64,000 nt of DNA. It comes from Polaromonas eurypsychrophila (GTDB lineage: Bacteria; Pseudomonadota; Gammaproteobacteria; Burkholderiales; Burkholderiaceae_C). Positions 37,652-46,980 of this stretch are shown here, in pieces (position 1 is the first letter of the stretch; every line of letters starts with the position of its first letter). The stretch lies in assembly GCF_014641715.1 (NCBI RefSeq), contig NZ_BMIG01000009.1, positions 1-64,000 on the forward strand. The letters are read 5' to 3'. The position numbers and the translations under genes are program-made. The notes under the pieces are model-generated. The model did not search any database, was not told where the DNA came from, and saw only the letters and a program-made list of their open reading frames with translations.

Positions 37652-37860
37652 GGTCGTATTCCTTTTTTATCCGGTAAAAAAATCGCTGTTCTGCGACAAC
37701 GCCGTGGCTGCATGGTAACGCCCACACTCTCCACGTCGCACCGGTAAATCCTTATTTCGCAAGGCTGCGGCTAACGCTGACTATGGCCCGGCACGCGCTG
37801 CCGGGCAAGGGATGTCGCCGGTCCGACAATTTCTAGGTACAAACCCGTGACACGGCCTGC

Positions 37861-37877
37861 TTGCACTGTTTGTGCAA
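37861..37877. promoter_or_regulatory. Palindromic operator candidate upstream of the Crp/Fnr-type gene
   Basis: TTGCACTGTTTGTGCAA is a perfect 6-bp inverted repeat with a 5-bp spacer, 54 bp before the regulator ATG and about 210 bp before the divergent acyl-CoA ligase start. Spacing and length fit binding of a dimeric Crp/Fnr-type regulator, perhaps by the adjacent gene's own product. Confidence 0.5.
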
Positions 37878-37931
37878 ATGTGAACAGGCCCGGGCCCAGC
37901 CGGGTGCTGCGGCTGCGGGACAATCAAGCCT

Positions 37932-38657
37932 ATGCTCCTTGAAGAAGCCGCCTTTCCTCACCACCGTTTTCTGCGCGGCCAGCCCTGGTTTGCTGCCTTG
38001 CCGGACGACAGCCGCGCCCGCCTTCTTGAGCGCACCCTGACGCAGTCAGGCCGTAAGGGGGATGTGATGCTGGCAGCGGGCACGCCGGTCAAAGGCTGGT
38101 ACGCGGTGCTGTCCGGCCTGGTCAAGCTGCAAAGCACCTCGTCCGAAGGCCGCGTCTCGGCCTTCCTCGGCGTGCCGGACGGCGAGTGGTTCGGCGAAGG
38201 CTCGGTGCTGAAAACCGAGCCCCGGCGTTACGACGTGATCGCGCTGCGCGACACTGTGCTGCTGTGCCTGCCGCGCACCGAGTTCGATGCCCTGCTGGCC
38301 GACTGCCTGCCCTTCAACCATTTTCTGGTCACACACCTGAACCGCCGCCTGGGCCAGGCCATGACCATCATCGAGGCCGGGCGGCTGCGTTCGCCCGAGC
38401 AGCGGGTGGCCCTGTACCTGAGCCGTGTGTTCTGGCAGGGCCGGCGCCGGCTCGTGCTGTCCCAGGAAGAACTCGGCCATCTGGCGGGCCTGTCGCGGCA
38501 GACGGTCAACCGCGCCCTCAAGTCCATGGAGCAACTGGGCTTGGTGTCGCTGGAGTTCGGGCGGGTGGCCATGCTCGACGAGCAGGCGTTGGCGGCTTAT
38601 GCCACCCGACCCGGCACTGCGCCGGACAAGCCGTCCCCAGCCGCGCCTGATGTTTAA
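37932..38657 (+). CDS. Crp/Fnr-family transcriptional regulator
   Basis: A 241-residue regulator. Residues about 15-140 form a cyclic nucleotide-binding-like domain ([40 protein letters not shown]), and residues 165-225 form a Crp-type winged helix with [20 protein letters not shown]. No Fnr-like Cys cluster is present at the N-terminus, so it is not an Fe-S oxygen sensor. It is divergent from the acyl-CoA ligase gene and has a palindromic site in its upstream region. The ligand is unknown. Confidence 0.9.
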   Translation: MLLEEAAFPHHRFLRGQPWFAALPDDSRARLLERTLTQSGRKGDVMLAAGTPVKGWYAVLSGLVKLQSTSSEGRVSAFLGVPDGEWFGEGSVLKTEPRRYDVIALRDTVLLCLPRTEFDALLADCLPFNHFLVTHLNRRLGQAMTIIEAGRLRSPEQRVALYLSRVFWQGRRRLVLSQEELGHLAGLSRQTVNRALKSMEQLGLVSLEFGRVAMLDEQALAAYATRPGTAPDKPSPAAPDV

Positions 38658-38700
38658 CCCTGAAGCCACGGGGCTGTTGGCGACGGGGGACAATCTGAAC

Positions 38701-40179
38701 ATGAATGCTGTCATCACAGTTCCCGCTGCGGCCATTCCGGGCCTCACATGGCGCAACCGCTTCGCGGCGCTGGGACCGGACTTTTTCACCGAGCTCCAGC
38801 CGACACCGCTGCCCTCGCCTTATTGGGTTTCCCGCAACCAGGCGCTAGCGCGCGAGCTCGGGCTGGACGAGCAGTGGTTTACGTCGCAGGAAGCACTGGC
38901 CCTGTTCACCGGCAACAAAGTGGCCGAGAGTTCGCAGCCCTTGGCCAGCGTCTACAGCGGCCACCAGTTCGGGCAATGGGCCGGACAACTCGGTGACGGC
39001 CGCGCCATCCTGCTTGGCGAACTGCAAACCGCCGCCGGGCCGCAGGAAACCCAGCTCAAAGGCGCTGGCCTGACGCCCTACTCCCGCATGGGCGATGGCC
39101 GCGCGGTGCTGCGCAGCTCGATCCGCGAGTACCTGTGTTCGGAGGCCATGCATGGCCTGGGCATTCCGACCACGCGGGCCTTGTGTGTCACCGGCTCGGA
39201 TGCCAAAGTGCGCCGTGAAGAAATTGAGACCGCAGCCGTGGTCACCCGTACCGCGCCCAGCTTCATCCGCTTCGGGCATTTCGAACATTTCAGTTACAGC
39301 GATCAGCACGAACAGCTCAAAACCCTGGCCGATTTTGTGATCGACAGCTTTTACCCCGAATGCCGCGATGCCGACCAGCCCTACGCGGCACTGCTGCAGG
39401 CGGTCAGCGAACGCACGGCCATCATGGTGGCTGCCTGGCAGGCCGTTGGCTTTTGCCACGGCGTGATGAACACCGACAACATGAGCATCCTGGGCCTGAC
39501 CATCGACTACGGCCCGTTCCAGTTCCTCGATGCCTTCGATCCCGGCCACATCTGCAACCACTCCGACACCCAGGGCCGCTACGCCTACAACAAGCAGCCG
39601 AACATCGCTTACTGGAACCTGTTCTGCCTCGGTCAGGCGCTGCTGCCGCTGATGGACGGGCAGGAACAGGCGCTGGCCGCTCTGGAGTCTTACAAAACCG
39701 TATTTCCTCAAGCGCTGGAAGGCCGCATGCGCGCCAAGCTGGGGCTGTCCGACATGCTTCCCGGAGACAAGGCGCTGATCGAGGGCGTCTTCAAACTGCT
39801 GGCCGCCGACAAGGTGGACTACAGCATTTTCTGGCGCCGGCTAGGCACATTTGAGCCCGGCGCGGCCAACGAGGCAGTGCGCGACCTGTTCCTGGACCGG
39901 CCTGGCTTTGATGTCTGGTCGCTACTGTATTCAGAGCGCCTCATGCAGGCAGATAAAGGGCTGCGGGCCGATTTGATGCTTAAAACCAACCCGAAATACG
40001 TGTTGCGCAACCATCTGGGCGAGCAAGCCATCCGCGCGGCGAAACTTCAGGACTTTTCCGGAGTCGATACCTTGCTGATGCTGCTGCAAGCCCCATTTGA
40101 GGAGCATCCGGGCCAGGAAAAATTCGCCGGGTTCCCGCCCGACTGGGCGTCCTCGATTGAAATCAGCTGTAGTTCGTAA
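38701..40179 (+). CDS. selO: SelO-type protein adenylyltransferase (YdiU family)
   Basis: A 492-residue protein from ATG 38701 ([20 protein letters not shown]). An in-frame ATG at 38650 overlaps the previous gene and is less likely. Family features are [60 protein letters not shown] and [11 protein letters not shown]. SelO is a pseudokinase-fold enzyme that transfers AMP to proteins and is linked to oxidative stress. The next gene, msrB, fits that theme. Length agrees with bacterial SelO. Confidence 0.95.
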   Translation: MNAVITVPAAAIPGLTWRNRFAALGPDFFTELQPTPLPSPYWVSRNQALARELGLDEQWFTSQEALALFTGNKVAESSQPLASVYSGHQFGQWAGQLGDGRAILLGELQTAAGPQETQLKGAGLTPYSRMGDGRAVLRSSIREYLCSEAMHGLGIPTTRALCVTGSDAKVRREEIETAAVVTRTAPSFIRFGHFEHFSYSDQHEQLKTLADFVIDSFYPECRDADQPYAALLQAVSERTAIMVAAWQAVGFCHGVMNTDNMSILGLTIDYGPFQFLDAFDPGHICNHSDTQGRYAYNKQPNIAYWNLFCLGQALLPLMDGQEQALAALESYKTVFPQALEGRMRAKLGLSDMLPGDKALIEGVFKLLAADKVDYSIFWRRLGTFEPGAANEAVRDLFLDRPGFDVWSLLYSERLMQADKGLRADLMLKTNPKYVLRNHLGEQAIRAAKLQDFSGVDTLLMLLQAPFEEHPGQEKFAGFPPDWASSIEISCSS

Positions 40180-40212
40180 GCAGACTTAAAGATCATCTCA
40201 AAAGGTAGCACC

Positions 40213-40620
40213 ATGACCGGTAAAATTCAAAAAACTGACGCCGAATGGAAGGCCGTGTTGGCTGAAAAGGGCGCAGAGCGCGGGGCCTTCGAGGTCACGC
40301 GACACGCCGCCACCGAACGCCCCTTTACCGGCAAATTTGAGTCGGTGTGGGACGACGGCAGCTACCACTGCGTGTGTTGCGGCAACGAGCTGTTCGACGC
40401 CAGCACCAAGTTCGATGCCGGATGCGGCTGGCCCAGTTTTTCCCTGGCGGTGCCCGGCGCCATCACCGACATTGTCGACCGCAGCCATGGCATGACCCGC
40501 ACCGAAACCGTCTGCAGCCAATGTGGTGCGCATCTGGGCCATGTTTTTCCCGACGGCCCCACCGACACCGGCCTGCGTTATTGCATGAACTCGGCGTCGC
40601 TCGATTTCAAAACAAAATAA
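40213..40620 (+). CDS. msrB: Peptide methionine (R)-S-oxide reductase MsrB
   Basis: A 135-residue MsrB with two zinc-binding Cys pairs (Cys53/Cys56 and Cys101/Cys104), the region [11 protein letters not shown], and catalytic Cys124 in [10 protein letters not shown]. It reduces methionine-R-sulfoxide in proteins with thioredoxin. It follows selO by 33 bp and may be co-transcribed with it as an oxidative-stress pair. Confidence 0.96.
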   Translation: MTGKIQKTDAEWKAVLAEKGAERGAFEVTRHAATERPFTGKFESVWDDGSYHCVCCGNELFDASTKFDAGCGWPSFSLAVPGAITDIVDRSHGMTRTETVCSQCGAHLGHVFPDGPTDTGLRYCMNSASLDFKTK

Positions 40621-40621
40621 G

Positions 40622-40735
40622 GCCTCCACGCTTGTCACTTTGTGAGCCTGCGGCGGTGCGCTGCTCCTTGGACGAAGAAGAGGGGCGCTGCGCCTGCGGA
40701 CCTGCAAAGCCGGTTGCGCGGCCCCTGTTGAAAGG
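40622..40735. repeat. Family B repeat, copy 5, between msrB and yciB
   Basis: CTCCACGCTTGTCACTTTGT begins the unit, which continues with GAGCCTGCGG and ends near GCAAAGCCGGTTGCGCGGCC. It matches copies at 17905 and 62437 in order and in the GCCGGTT end. Confidence 0.68.
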
Positions 40736-40787
40736 GATGGATTCAGCCAGCGCTTCTTTCTCGTTTTTTGCCCGCGATAATTAGATT

Positions 40788-41402
40788 ATGAAAATTCTTT
40801 TCGACTTCCTCCCCATCATCCTGTTCTTCGGCATGTTCAAGTACGCCGAAGGCAACACCGAATGGGCTGCGCGCACCGCCACCGAGTGGTTGGGCTTCAT
40901 GGTTTCCGGCGGTGTGGTCGGCACCGCCGAGGCGCCGGTGCTGCTGGCCACCATGGTGGTGATTGTGGCAACCCTGGCGCAGATCCTCTGGTTGGTCGCA
41001 CGTGGCCGCAAGATCGACACCATGCTCTGGGTCAGCCTCGGGCTGGTCACGCTGTTGGGCGGCGCCACCATTTATTTCCACAGCGAGGCTTTCATCAAAT
41101 GGAAACCCACCGTGCTGTACTGGGTCATGGGCGGCGCCTTGCTGGTCGGCCAGCTGGTGTTCAAGAAAAATGGCATCCAGAAACTGATGGGCGCGCAACT
41201 GAGCCTGCCCGATGACGTGTGGCGCAAGGTCAACTACAGCTGGATCGCTTTTTTCGCGCTCATGGGTTTGCTGAATCTCTGGGTGGCCTTTAGCTTTTCG
41301 ACCGCAACCTGGGTCAACTTCAAGCTGTTTGGCGGCATGGGCCTGATGCTGGTCTTCGTCATGGCACAGGCAGTGTTCCTGAACAAACACGTCAAGGCCT
41401 GA
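40788..41402 (+). CDS. yciB: Inner membrane-spanning protein YciB (septation protein A family)
   Basis: A 204-residue protein with about five membrane segments, starting MKILFDFLPIILFFGMFKYA, a typical YciB opening. Later segments include TVLYWVMGGALLVGQLVF and DDVWRKVNYSWIAFFALMGL, with WVNFKLFGGMGLMLVFVMAQ near the end. YciB affects cell envelope and division. Its stop overlaps the bolA start (TGATG). Confidence 0.95.
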   Translation: MKILFDFLPIILFFGMFKYAEGNTEWAARTATEWLGFMVSGGVVGTAEAPVLLATMVVIVATLAQILWLVARGRKIDTMLWVSLGLVTLLGGATIYFHSEAFIKWKPTVLYWVMGGALLVGQLVFKKNGIQKLMGAQLSLPDDVWRKVNYSWIAFFALMGLLNLWVAFSFSTATWVNFKLFGGMGLMLVFVMAQAVFLNKHVKA

Positions 41403-41695
41403 TGATGCAGCTGACCGCCGCGCCGCAACCCGTCCACGCCGTTCGCATTGAGGAACAATTGCGCACCCGCCTGAGTCCCACCCACCTGGAAGTGATTGAC
41501 GAAAGTGCTTTGCACGCGGGCCACGCCGGCGCAAATGCGCAGGGCTTTGGCAGTCATTTTCGCGTGCGTATTGCCAGCCCAGCCTTTGCCGGCAAAAGCC
41601 GCGTGGCACGCCACCGGCTTGTGTATGATGCACTGCAAAATTTCATTGATGAGGGCTTGCATGCACTGGCCATCGAGATCATCGAATCACCCTGA
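41402..41695 (+). CDS. BolA-family protein
   Basis: A 97-residue BolA homolog: LRTRLSPTHLEVIDESALHA, then HAGANAQGFGSHFRVRIASP and RVARHRLVYDALQNF. BolA proteins partner with monothiol glutaredoxins in Fe-S metabolism and respond to stress. Two ATGs (41402, 41405) are possible; the first overlaps the yciB stop. Confidence 0.93.
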   Translation: MMQLTAAPQPVHAVRIEEQLRTRLSPTHLEVIDESALHAGHAGANAQGFGSHFRVRIASPAFAGKSRVARHRLVYDALQNFIDEGLHALAIEIIESP

Positions 41696-41752
41696 CTTTT
41701 CGCCACCCGCCGTGCGGGCTGCGATAACCACCCCGATTACCCAAGGAAACTC

Positions 41753-42538
41753 ATGAAAAAACACCTTTTATTCGCTGGCGCCCTGAGCGCCCTGATGACT
41801 GTCGGTGCGGGCAGTGCCTTTGCGCAAAACGTCGCCATCGTCAACGGCAAGGCCGTGCCCAAGGCCCGCGTGGACGCACTGGCACTGCAACTGTCGCGGT
41901 CCGGCCGCCCAGTCACACCCGAAATGCAGGGCCAGATTCGCGAGGAAGTGATCGCCCGCGAAGTCTTCATGCAGGAAGCCGAGAAACTCGGCCTGTCGTC
42001 CACCGACGACTTCAAGACCCAGATAGAACTGGCGCGCCAGGCGATCCTGATCCGGGAGCTGTTTGCCGACTACCAGAAGAAAAATCCGGTGACCGATGCC
42101 GACCTCAAGGGTGAGTACGACAAGTTTGTCGCAGCCAATGGCGGCAAGGAATACAAGGCACGCCACATCCTGGTGGAAAAGGAAGACGAAGCCAAGGCCA
42201 TCGTTGCCAGCTTGAAAAAAGGCGGCAAGTTTGAGGACATCGCCAAGAAGCAGTCCAAGGACCCCGGCTCCGGTGCCAACGGCGGCGATCTGGACTGGGC
42301 CAACCCGAGCAGCTATGTGCCCGAGTTTGCCGAGGCCATGGCCAAGCTCAACAAGGGCCAACTGACAGACACTCCCGTGAAAACCCAGTTCGGCTACCAC
42401 GTGATCCGCGTCGATGACATCCGTACCGCCAAGCTGCCGCCGTTCGAGGAGCTCAAGCCGCAAATTACCCAGCAGATGCAGCAGCAGAAGCTGGGGGCCT
42501 TTCAGCAAGGCCTGCGCGACAAGGCCAAGGTGGAATAG
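41753..42538 (+). CDS. Periplasmic parvulin-type peptidyl-prolyl isomerase
   Basis: A 261-residue exported protein with signal peptide MKKHLLFAGALSALMTVGAG and cleavage near FAQN. An N-terminal SurA-like helical region (IREEVIAREVFMQEAEKLGL) precedes the parvulin domain (ARHILVEKEDEAKAIVASLK, GGDLDWANPSSYVPEFAEAM, TQFGYHVIRVDDIR). It assists folding of outer-membrane or periplasmic proteins. A strong terminator follows. Confidence 0.94.
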   Translation: MKKHLLFAGALSALMTVGAGSAFAQNVAIVNGKAVPKARVDALALQLSRSGRPVTPEMQGQIREEVIAREVFMQEAEKLGLSSTDDFKTQIELARQAILIRELFADYQKKNPVTDADLKGEYDKFVAANGGKEYKARHILVEKEDEAKAIVASLKKGGKFEDIAKKQSKDPGSGANGGDLDWANPSSYVPEFAEAMAKLNKGQLTDTPVKTQFGYHVIRVDDIRTAKLPPFEELKPQITQQMQQQKLGAFQQGLRDKAKVE

Positions 42539-42572
42539 ATCTCGCCGGGCTTCCCGCCCGGACCCCAAAAAA

Positions 42573-42595
42573 AGCGGCCCTCAGGCCGCTTTTTT
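42573..42595. terminator. Bidirectional Rho-independent terminator between the parvulin and catalase genes
   Basis: AGCGGCC and GGCCGCT form a 7-bp GC stem around CTCA, with A7 before and T6 after, so it can work on both strands. The two genes converge here. Confidence 0.9.
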
Positions 42596-42610
42596 CATGT
42601 GCTTATGTAA

Positions 42611-45016
42611 TCACACCCGTGGCGGGTCGGTCTCGCGTGCCGTATGGCGGGGACCGCCGACCGCATTGACAAACGCCTCCAGTGCCTGGTCTGCGCCGCC
42701 GTCGGCAAACATCAGGCCCGGATCGGGCTGGCCGTCCGGCAGTGCTGCCGATACGCCGGCTTTGTCGATCAAGGCCCTGGATGCGCCCAGCACCAGAATA
42801 GTCTTGCAGTGCCGGTACTGGTCCTTGATGAACTCCATGGTGTGTCCATCCTTGGCCAGGGCGGCCACGGCCGCCTCGCCGTCCGGCAGCACCAGGGCAT
42901 CGAACAGGAAGCCAGGCTCGTTCTCCAGCGAAGCATCGGCATCCAGCATGTCGCCTTCGTCGCTTGTCACCGGCCCGATGTGCGGAGCGACCAGGCGTGC
43001 TACCGCACCCTGCGCCAGCAAGGCCTCCTGAACAGCGACGATAGAAGCGCCGATCACTCCCGGAGCGACCAGAATCGCGACCTTGCGTCCTCTGGGGGAA
43101 CCATCACCCGGCCGGGCCATCAGCGACAGCGTAGGCGACTTGCTGACTTCGGCCCGCGCCGGTTTGGCCAGTGCGCGTGGCATGGGCGCCGGCATGGTGT
43201 CCATGCCCAAGCCGTCGGCCACCTTGCGCGCCAGGTCCTCGGATGCATTGCGCAGCGAGGACACCATGCGCTCACGGATGGCTGGCACCGTCAGTTTGCT
43301 GAGTTCGAAACGGAAAGCCGCAGCAATGTGGGCCTGCTCAACCGGCGTCTGGCTTTCGTAAAACAACGTGGCCTGGGTGTAGTGATCAGCAAACTTTTCA
43401 GGCTTGCCGCGCACCTTGGCCTGCTCCTCCTTGGCCTGCAACCCCGCTGCCACCGTCACAAAGCCCTGCGCGGAGCCGGCCTGGAAAGGGCAGCCGCCGC
43501 CCAGCGAATTGGGCTCGTAAGAAACCCGACCCCGGTGGATCGCCTGGCGGTGCATCCCGTCGCGCTGGTTGTTGTGCACGGGCGCAATCGGCGCGTTGAT
43601 CGGAATTTCGTGGAAGTTCGGGCCGCCCAGTCGGGAGATCTGGGTATCCACATAGGAGTGAATGCGGCCGGCCAGCAGCGGATCGTTGGAAAAGTCAATC
43701 CCAGGCACTACATGCGCCGTGCAGAAAGCGACCTGTTCGGTTTCCGCGAAGAAATTGTCGGGGTTGCGGTTAAGCACCATGCGCCCGACCTTCTGTACCG
43801 GAACCAGCTCTTCAGGGATGATCTTGGTTGCATCCAGGATGTCGAAGCTGAAGTTCTCGGCCTGCTCTTCGGTGAATATCTGCAAGCCCAGTTCCCACTC
43901 GGGGAAGGCACCGGACTCGATGCGCTCCCACAGGTCGCGGCGATGGAAGTCAGGATCAGCGCCGGAAATTTTCACCGCTTCGTCCCAGACCAGGGAGTGC
44001 GTGCCGTATTTCGGTTCCCAATGGAACTTGACGAACACCGACTCGCCGGCTTCGTTGACCAGCCGGTAGCTGTGCACCCCAAAGCCCTGCATGGTGGCGT
44101 AGCTGCGCGGAATGCCCCGGTCGGACATGGCCCACATCATCATGTGGGTCGATTCAGGCATCAGTGAAATGAAGTCCCAGAAGGTGTCGTGGGCGCTGGC
44201 GGCCTGCGGCATGGCATGGTGCGGCTCGGGTTTGACGGCATGCACCAGGTCGGGGAATTTCATCGCGTCCTGGATGAAAAACACCGGCATGTTGTTGCCC
44301 ACCAGATCCCAGTTGCCCTCGTCGGTGTAGAACTTGACCGCAAAACCGCGCACGTCGCGTGCCGTGTCCTTGGAGCCGCGCTCGCCCGCAACGGTGGAGA
44401 AGCGCACAAACACCGGCGTGATCTTGCCGGCTTCCTTGAATGGCGCGGCCTTGGTGTACTGGGCCAGCGGCTCGTAACACTCGAAAAAGCCGTGCGCGCC
44501 GGAGCCGCGCGCATGCACGATGCGCTCGGGAATGCGCTCATGGTCAAAGTGCGTCAGCTTTTCACGCAGAATGAAATCTTCCAGCAAAGCCGGGCCGCGC
44601 AGGCCGAACTTCAGCGAGTTCTGGTTGTCGGCGATCGGCACGCCCTGGTTGGTGGTGAGCACCTGGCCACCTGAATCGACGCGCACACGGTCCAGCGGTT
44701 CGATGGTGGCGTTCAATCCCTCCAGCGCAGTGCTGCCGGTTTTTTCGGTGCCGTTTTCCTCTGACAGCGTGCTGCCAGTGGCCAGCCGGGACGGCGAATC
44801 GACGGTGGCGCCACGCTGGGGGTTGATGGCATTGTCAAAACCGTGTTCGAGCGGTTTGCTGACGTTGTGGGGCATGGCCCGCGCCAGGGCCTGGACTTCG
44901 GCCATCTTGCGGGACGGCAGGTCGCCGGCGTCAATGGGTGGGGCTGCAGCGGAACCGCTGTCGGTGTTGCGGGCGGCAGCCTTGGCTGCCGCATGGGGTT
45001 TGGGTGATTTAGGCAT
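42611..45016 (-). CDS. katE: Large-subunit catalase (HPII/KatE type)
   Basis: An 801-residue monofunctional heme catalase of the large, two-domain type. Catalytic His lies in [13 protein letters not shown], Asn in [13 protein letters not shown], and the proximal Tyr in [16 protein letters not shown]. The C-terminal domain of about 160 residues has a flavodoxin/GATase1-like fold ([20 protein letters not shown]). It removes hydrogen peroxide. The N-terminal 75 residues are longer than in E. coli KatE (753 total) and rich in Ala and Lys. It converges with the parvulin gene. Confidence 0.95.
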   Translation of the reverse strand: MPKSPKPHAAAKAAARNTDSGSAAAPPIDAGDLPSRKMAEVQALARAMPHNVSKPLEHGFDNAINPQRGATVDSPSRLATGSTLSEENGTEKTGSTALEGLNATIEPLDRVRVDSGGQVLTTNQGVPIADNQNSLKFGLRGPALLEDFILREKLTHFDHERIPERIVHARGSGAHGFFECYEPLAQYTKAAPFKEAGKITPVFVRFSTVAGERGSKDTARDVRGFAVKFYTDEGNWDLVGNNMPVFFIQDAMKFPDLVHAVKPEPHHAMPQAASAHDTFWDFISLMPESTHMMMWAMSDRGIPRSYATMQGFGVHSYRLVNEAGESVFVKFHWEPKYGTHSLVWDEAVKISGADPDFHRRDLWERIESGAFPEWELGLQIFTEEQAENFSFDILDATKIIPEELVPVQKVGRMVLNRNPDNFFAETEQVAFCTAHVVPGIDFSNDPLLAGRIHSYVDTQISRLGGPNFHEIPINAPIAPVHNNQRDGMHRQAIHRGRVSYEPNSLGGGCPFQAGSAQGFVTVAAGLQAKEEQAKVRGKPEKFADHYTQATLFYESQTPVEQAHIAAAFRFELSKLTVPAIRERMVSSLRNASEDLARKVADGLGMDTMPAPMPRALAKPARAEVSKSPTLSLMARPGDGSPRGRKVAILVAPGVIGASIVAVQEALLAQGAVARLVAPHIGPVTSDEGDMLDADASLENEPGFLFDALVLPDGEAAVAALAKDGHTMEFIKDQYRHCKTILVLGASRALIDKAGVSAALPDGQPDPGLMFADGGADQALEAFVNAVGGPRHTARETDPPRV

Positions 45017-45210
45017 GGTTTAGGTTCAGGAGGGCAAGAGGCAAAATTGCCAGTACCGACGTTAGGAGGCGATGCGCGGACGCCTTGTAGGACGCCGCCT
45101 ATGTACGAGGCGGGAATCAGCGAAGCCCTCCGCCTTCCCGCACTTCCCCGGTTGACGGATGTAGCGCCAACCGCTCCAATAGATGGCATACCAACCAACC
45201 AGGAGATCGC

Positions 45211-46059
45211 ATGTCCCAGCCCTCGCCTTCCACCACCCGACTGTTGCGCAAACTGCTTGCCGCAGCCGCCTTGTGCAGCGCGACGGTGGCGTTTGCCCAG
45301 AATGGAAAGACCGAGGTGTTGTGGCTGGGTCAGGCCGCCACCCGCATCACCACACCCACCGGCAAAGTCATCATGATTGATCCCTGGCTGACGTCCAACC
45401 CCAAGACACCGGCCGACTTCAGGGCGCTTACCGGCGTCGGCAAAGTTGACCTGATCCTGGTCACGCATGCGCATTTCGACCACTTCGCCGACGCGCCCGC
45501 GCTGGCGTTGATGCACAAAGCCCCGATGTATGGCCCCGCCGGCATGAACCAGACCGTCACCGCCCTGGGCATCCTTCCGGCGGAACTGGCACCGCGTTTC
45601 GGCAAGGGCGGCACCATCATGCCCTTCGGCCCCACGGGCGTGAAAATCACCGCCGTGCGTGCCGAACATTCGTCCGAGCTGGCCTATAAAAACCCGGCCA
45701 CCGGCAAGGATGAGGTGCATGTCGGCGGCGAGCCGGTCGGCTTCATCCTGGAAATGGAAAACGGCTTCAAGATTTGGCACATGGGTGATACCGGGGTGTT
45801 CGGCGACATGCGCCTGATTGGCGACATGTACCGTCCCGACCTGGTGCTGATCCCCATCGGCGGCCACTTCGTGATGAATCCCGCAGACGCCGCCATGGCG
45901 GTGCGCGACATGATCAAACCAAGATTCGCGCTGCCCATCCACTACGGCACCACCCCCGTGCTGCGCGGCACGCCGGCTGAATTCCTGAGCGCCCTGGGTA
46001 CGGCCCCCGGCACAGCCCGCATGTTGGTCGGCGAGCCTGGTCAGAAATTCGACTTCTGA
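45211..46059 (+). CDS. Exported metallo-beta-lactamase-fold hydrolase
   Basis: A 282-residue protein with a signal peptide (LLAAAALCSATVAFAQN). The di-metal site is THAHFDHFAD (HxHxDH), preceded by GKVIMIDPWLTSNP, with GDTGVFGDM and ALPIHYGTTP providing the later ligands. It resembles UPF0173-type hydrolases but is exported. The stop overlaps the start of the solute-binding lipoprotein gene (TGATG), so the two are coupled. Substrate unknown. Confidence 0.88.
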   Translation: MSQPSPSTTRLLRKLLAAAALCSATVAFAQNGKTEVLWLGQAATRITTPTGKVIMIDPWLTSNPKTPADFRALTGVGKVDLILVTHAHFDHFADAPALALMHKAPMYGPAGMNQTVTALGILPAELAPRFGKGGTIMPFGPTGVKITAVRAEHSSELAYKNPATGKDEVHVGGEPVGFILEMENGFKIWHMGDTGVFGDMRLIGDMYRPDLVLIPIGGHFVMNPADAAMAVRDMIKPRFALPIHYGTTPVLRGTPAEFLSALGTAPGTARMLVGEPGQKFDF

Positions 46060-46850
46060 TGCACTACCTTCTCCGCCCCCTCCTCTGCCTGGGACTGGTC
46101 GCCACGCTCGCAGCCTGCGCCACGTCTTCGCCGCCACCCGTCGCCGAGCTGGCGCCTACCGGCAAGCTGCGTGCTGCCATCAACTTCGGCAACCCCATCC
46201 TCGCGTTGCGCAATGCCGATGGGACGCCACGCGGCGTGTCGGTCGATCTGGCCAATGAGCTGGGCCGACGCATCGGCGTGCCCGTGGAACTGGTCACCTT
46301 CACCTCCGCCGGCGTCTCGGTGGACGCAGTCACCAAGGGGCAGGTGGACATCGGTTTCGTTGCCATTGATCCGGTGCGTGGCGCGGGCATGTACCAGACG
46401 GCACCCTATGTGGTGATCGAAGGCGCCTACCTGGTGAAAAACGCCTCGCCCATCACACGCAACGAGGACGTGGACAAGCCCGGCGTGCGAATTGTGGTTG
46501 GCAACGCCAGTGCCTACGACCTCTACCTGACGCGGGAGTTGAAAAACGCCAAGCTGGTGAAGGCGCCCACCTCACCGGCCGTGACGGATGTCTTCCTCGC
46601 ACAGAATGTGGAAGTGGCGGCCGGTGTCAAGCAGCAGCTGGAGGCCGATGCCAAACGCGTGGGCGGCGTGCGCCTGCTGCCCGGCCGCTTCATGGTGATT
46701 AATCAGGCCATGGGTCTTCCCAAAGGCCGCGATGCGGCAGCGAGATACGTGGAAAGCTTCATTGAGGAGATGAAGGCCTCGGGTTTTGTGGCTGAGGCCT
46801 TGGCGCGGCACAAGATCGAAGGCGCGGCGGTGGCCGGCCCTCATCGCTGA
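46059..46850 (+). CDS. Amino acid-type solute-binding lipoprotein (PBP2 fold)
   Basis: A 263-residue type 2 periplasmic-binding protein with a lipobox (LVATLAAC, Cys20). Conserved parts include GKLRAAINFGNPILALRNAD, GVSVDLANELGRRIGVPVEL and GQVDIGFVAIDPVRG. No permease or ATPase is nearby, so it is an orphan binder or works with genes elsewhere. It overlaps the metallo-hydrolase gene by one base, suggesting a shared substrate. Confidence 0.88.
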   Translation: MHYLLRPLLCLGLVATLAACATSSPPPVAELAPTGKLRAAINFGNPILALRNADGTPRGVSVDLANELGRRIGVPVELVTFTSAGVSVDAVTKGQVDIGFVAIDPVRGAGMYQTAPYVVIEGAYLVKNASPITRNEDVDKPGVRIVVGNASAYDLYLTRELKNAKLVKAPTSPAVTDVFLAQNVEVAAGVKQQLEADAKRVGGVRLLPGRFMVINQAMGLPKGRDAAARYVESFIEEMKASGFVAEALARHKIEGAAVAGPHR

Positions 46851-46895
46851 AGCGCCCTGCCTTCAAAACACGCGTTCCCAGCGTCTGAACACGGG

Positions 46896-46929
46896 GCCGG
46901 CCTGGCCAACGCGGGCCGGCTTTTTTTTT
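46896..46929 (+). terminator. Rho-independent terminator after the solute-binding gene
   Basis: GCCGGCC and GGCCGGC form a 7-bp GC stem, followed by nine T (46921-46929). It ends the metallo-hydrolase/binding-protein unit before the gamma-glutamyltransferase gene. Confidence 0.88.
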
Positions 46930-46980
46930 CGTGGCCCTGCTACTTTCCTACTTTCCTACTTTTCTTTTCCTCTGCCCCTT

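Noticed and set aside
46921-46975. T-rich and CTTTCCTACTTTCCTAC tandem stretch before the gamma-glutamyltransferase gene as a phase-variable repeat
   Set aside because: The T run belongs to a good terminator stem and the TTTCCTAC units are only two or three imperfect copies; this is too short to call a variable tract.
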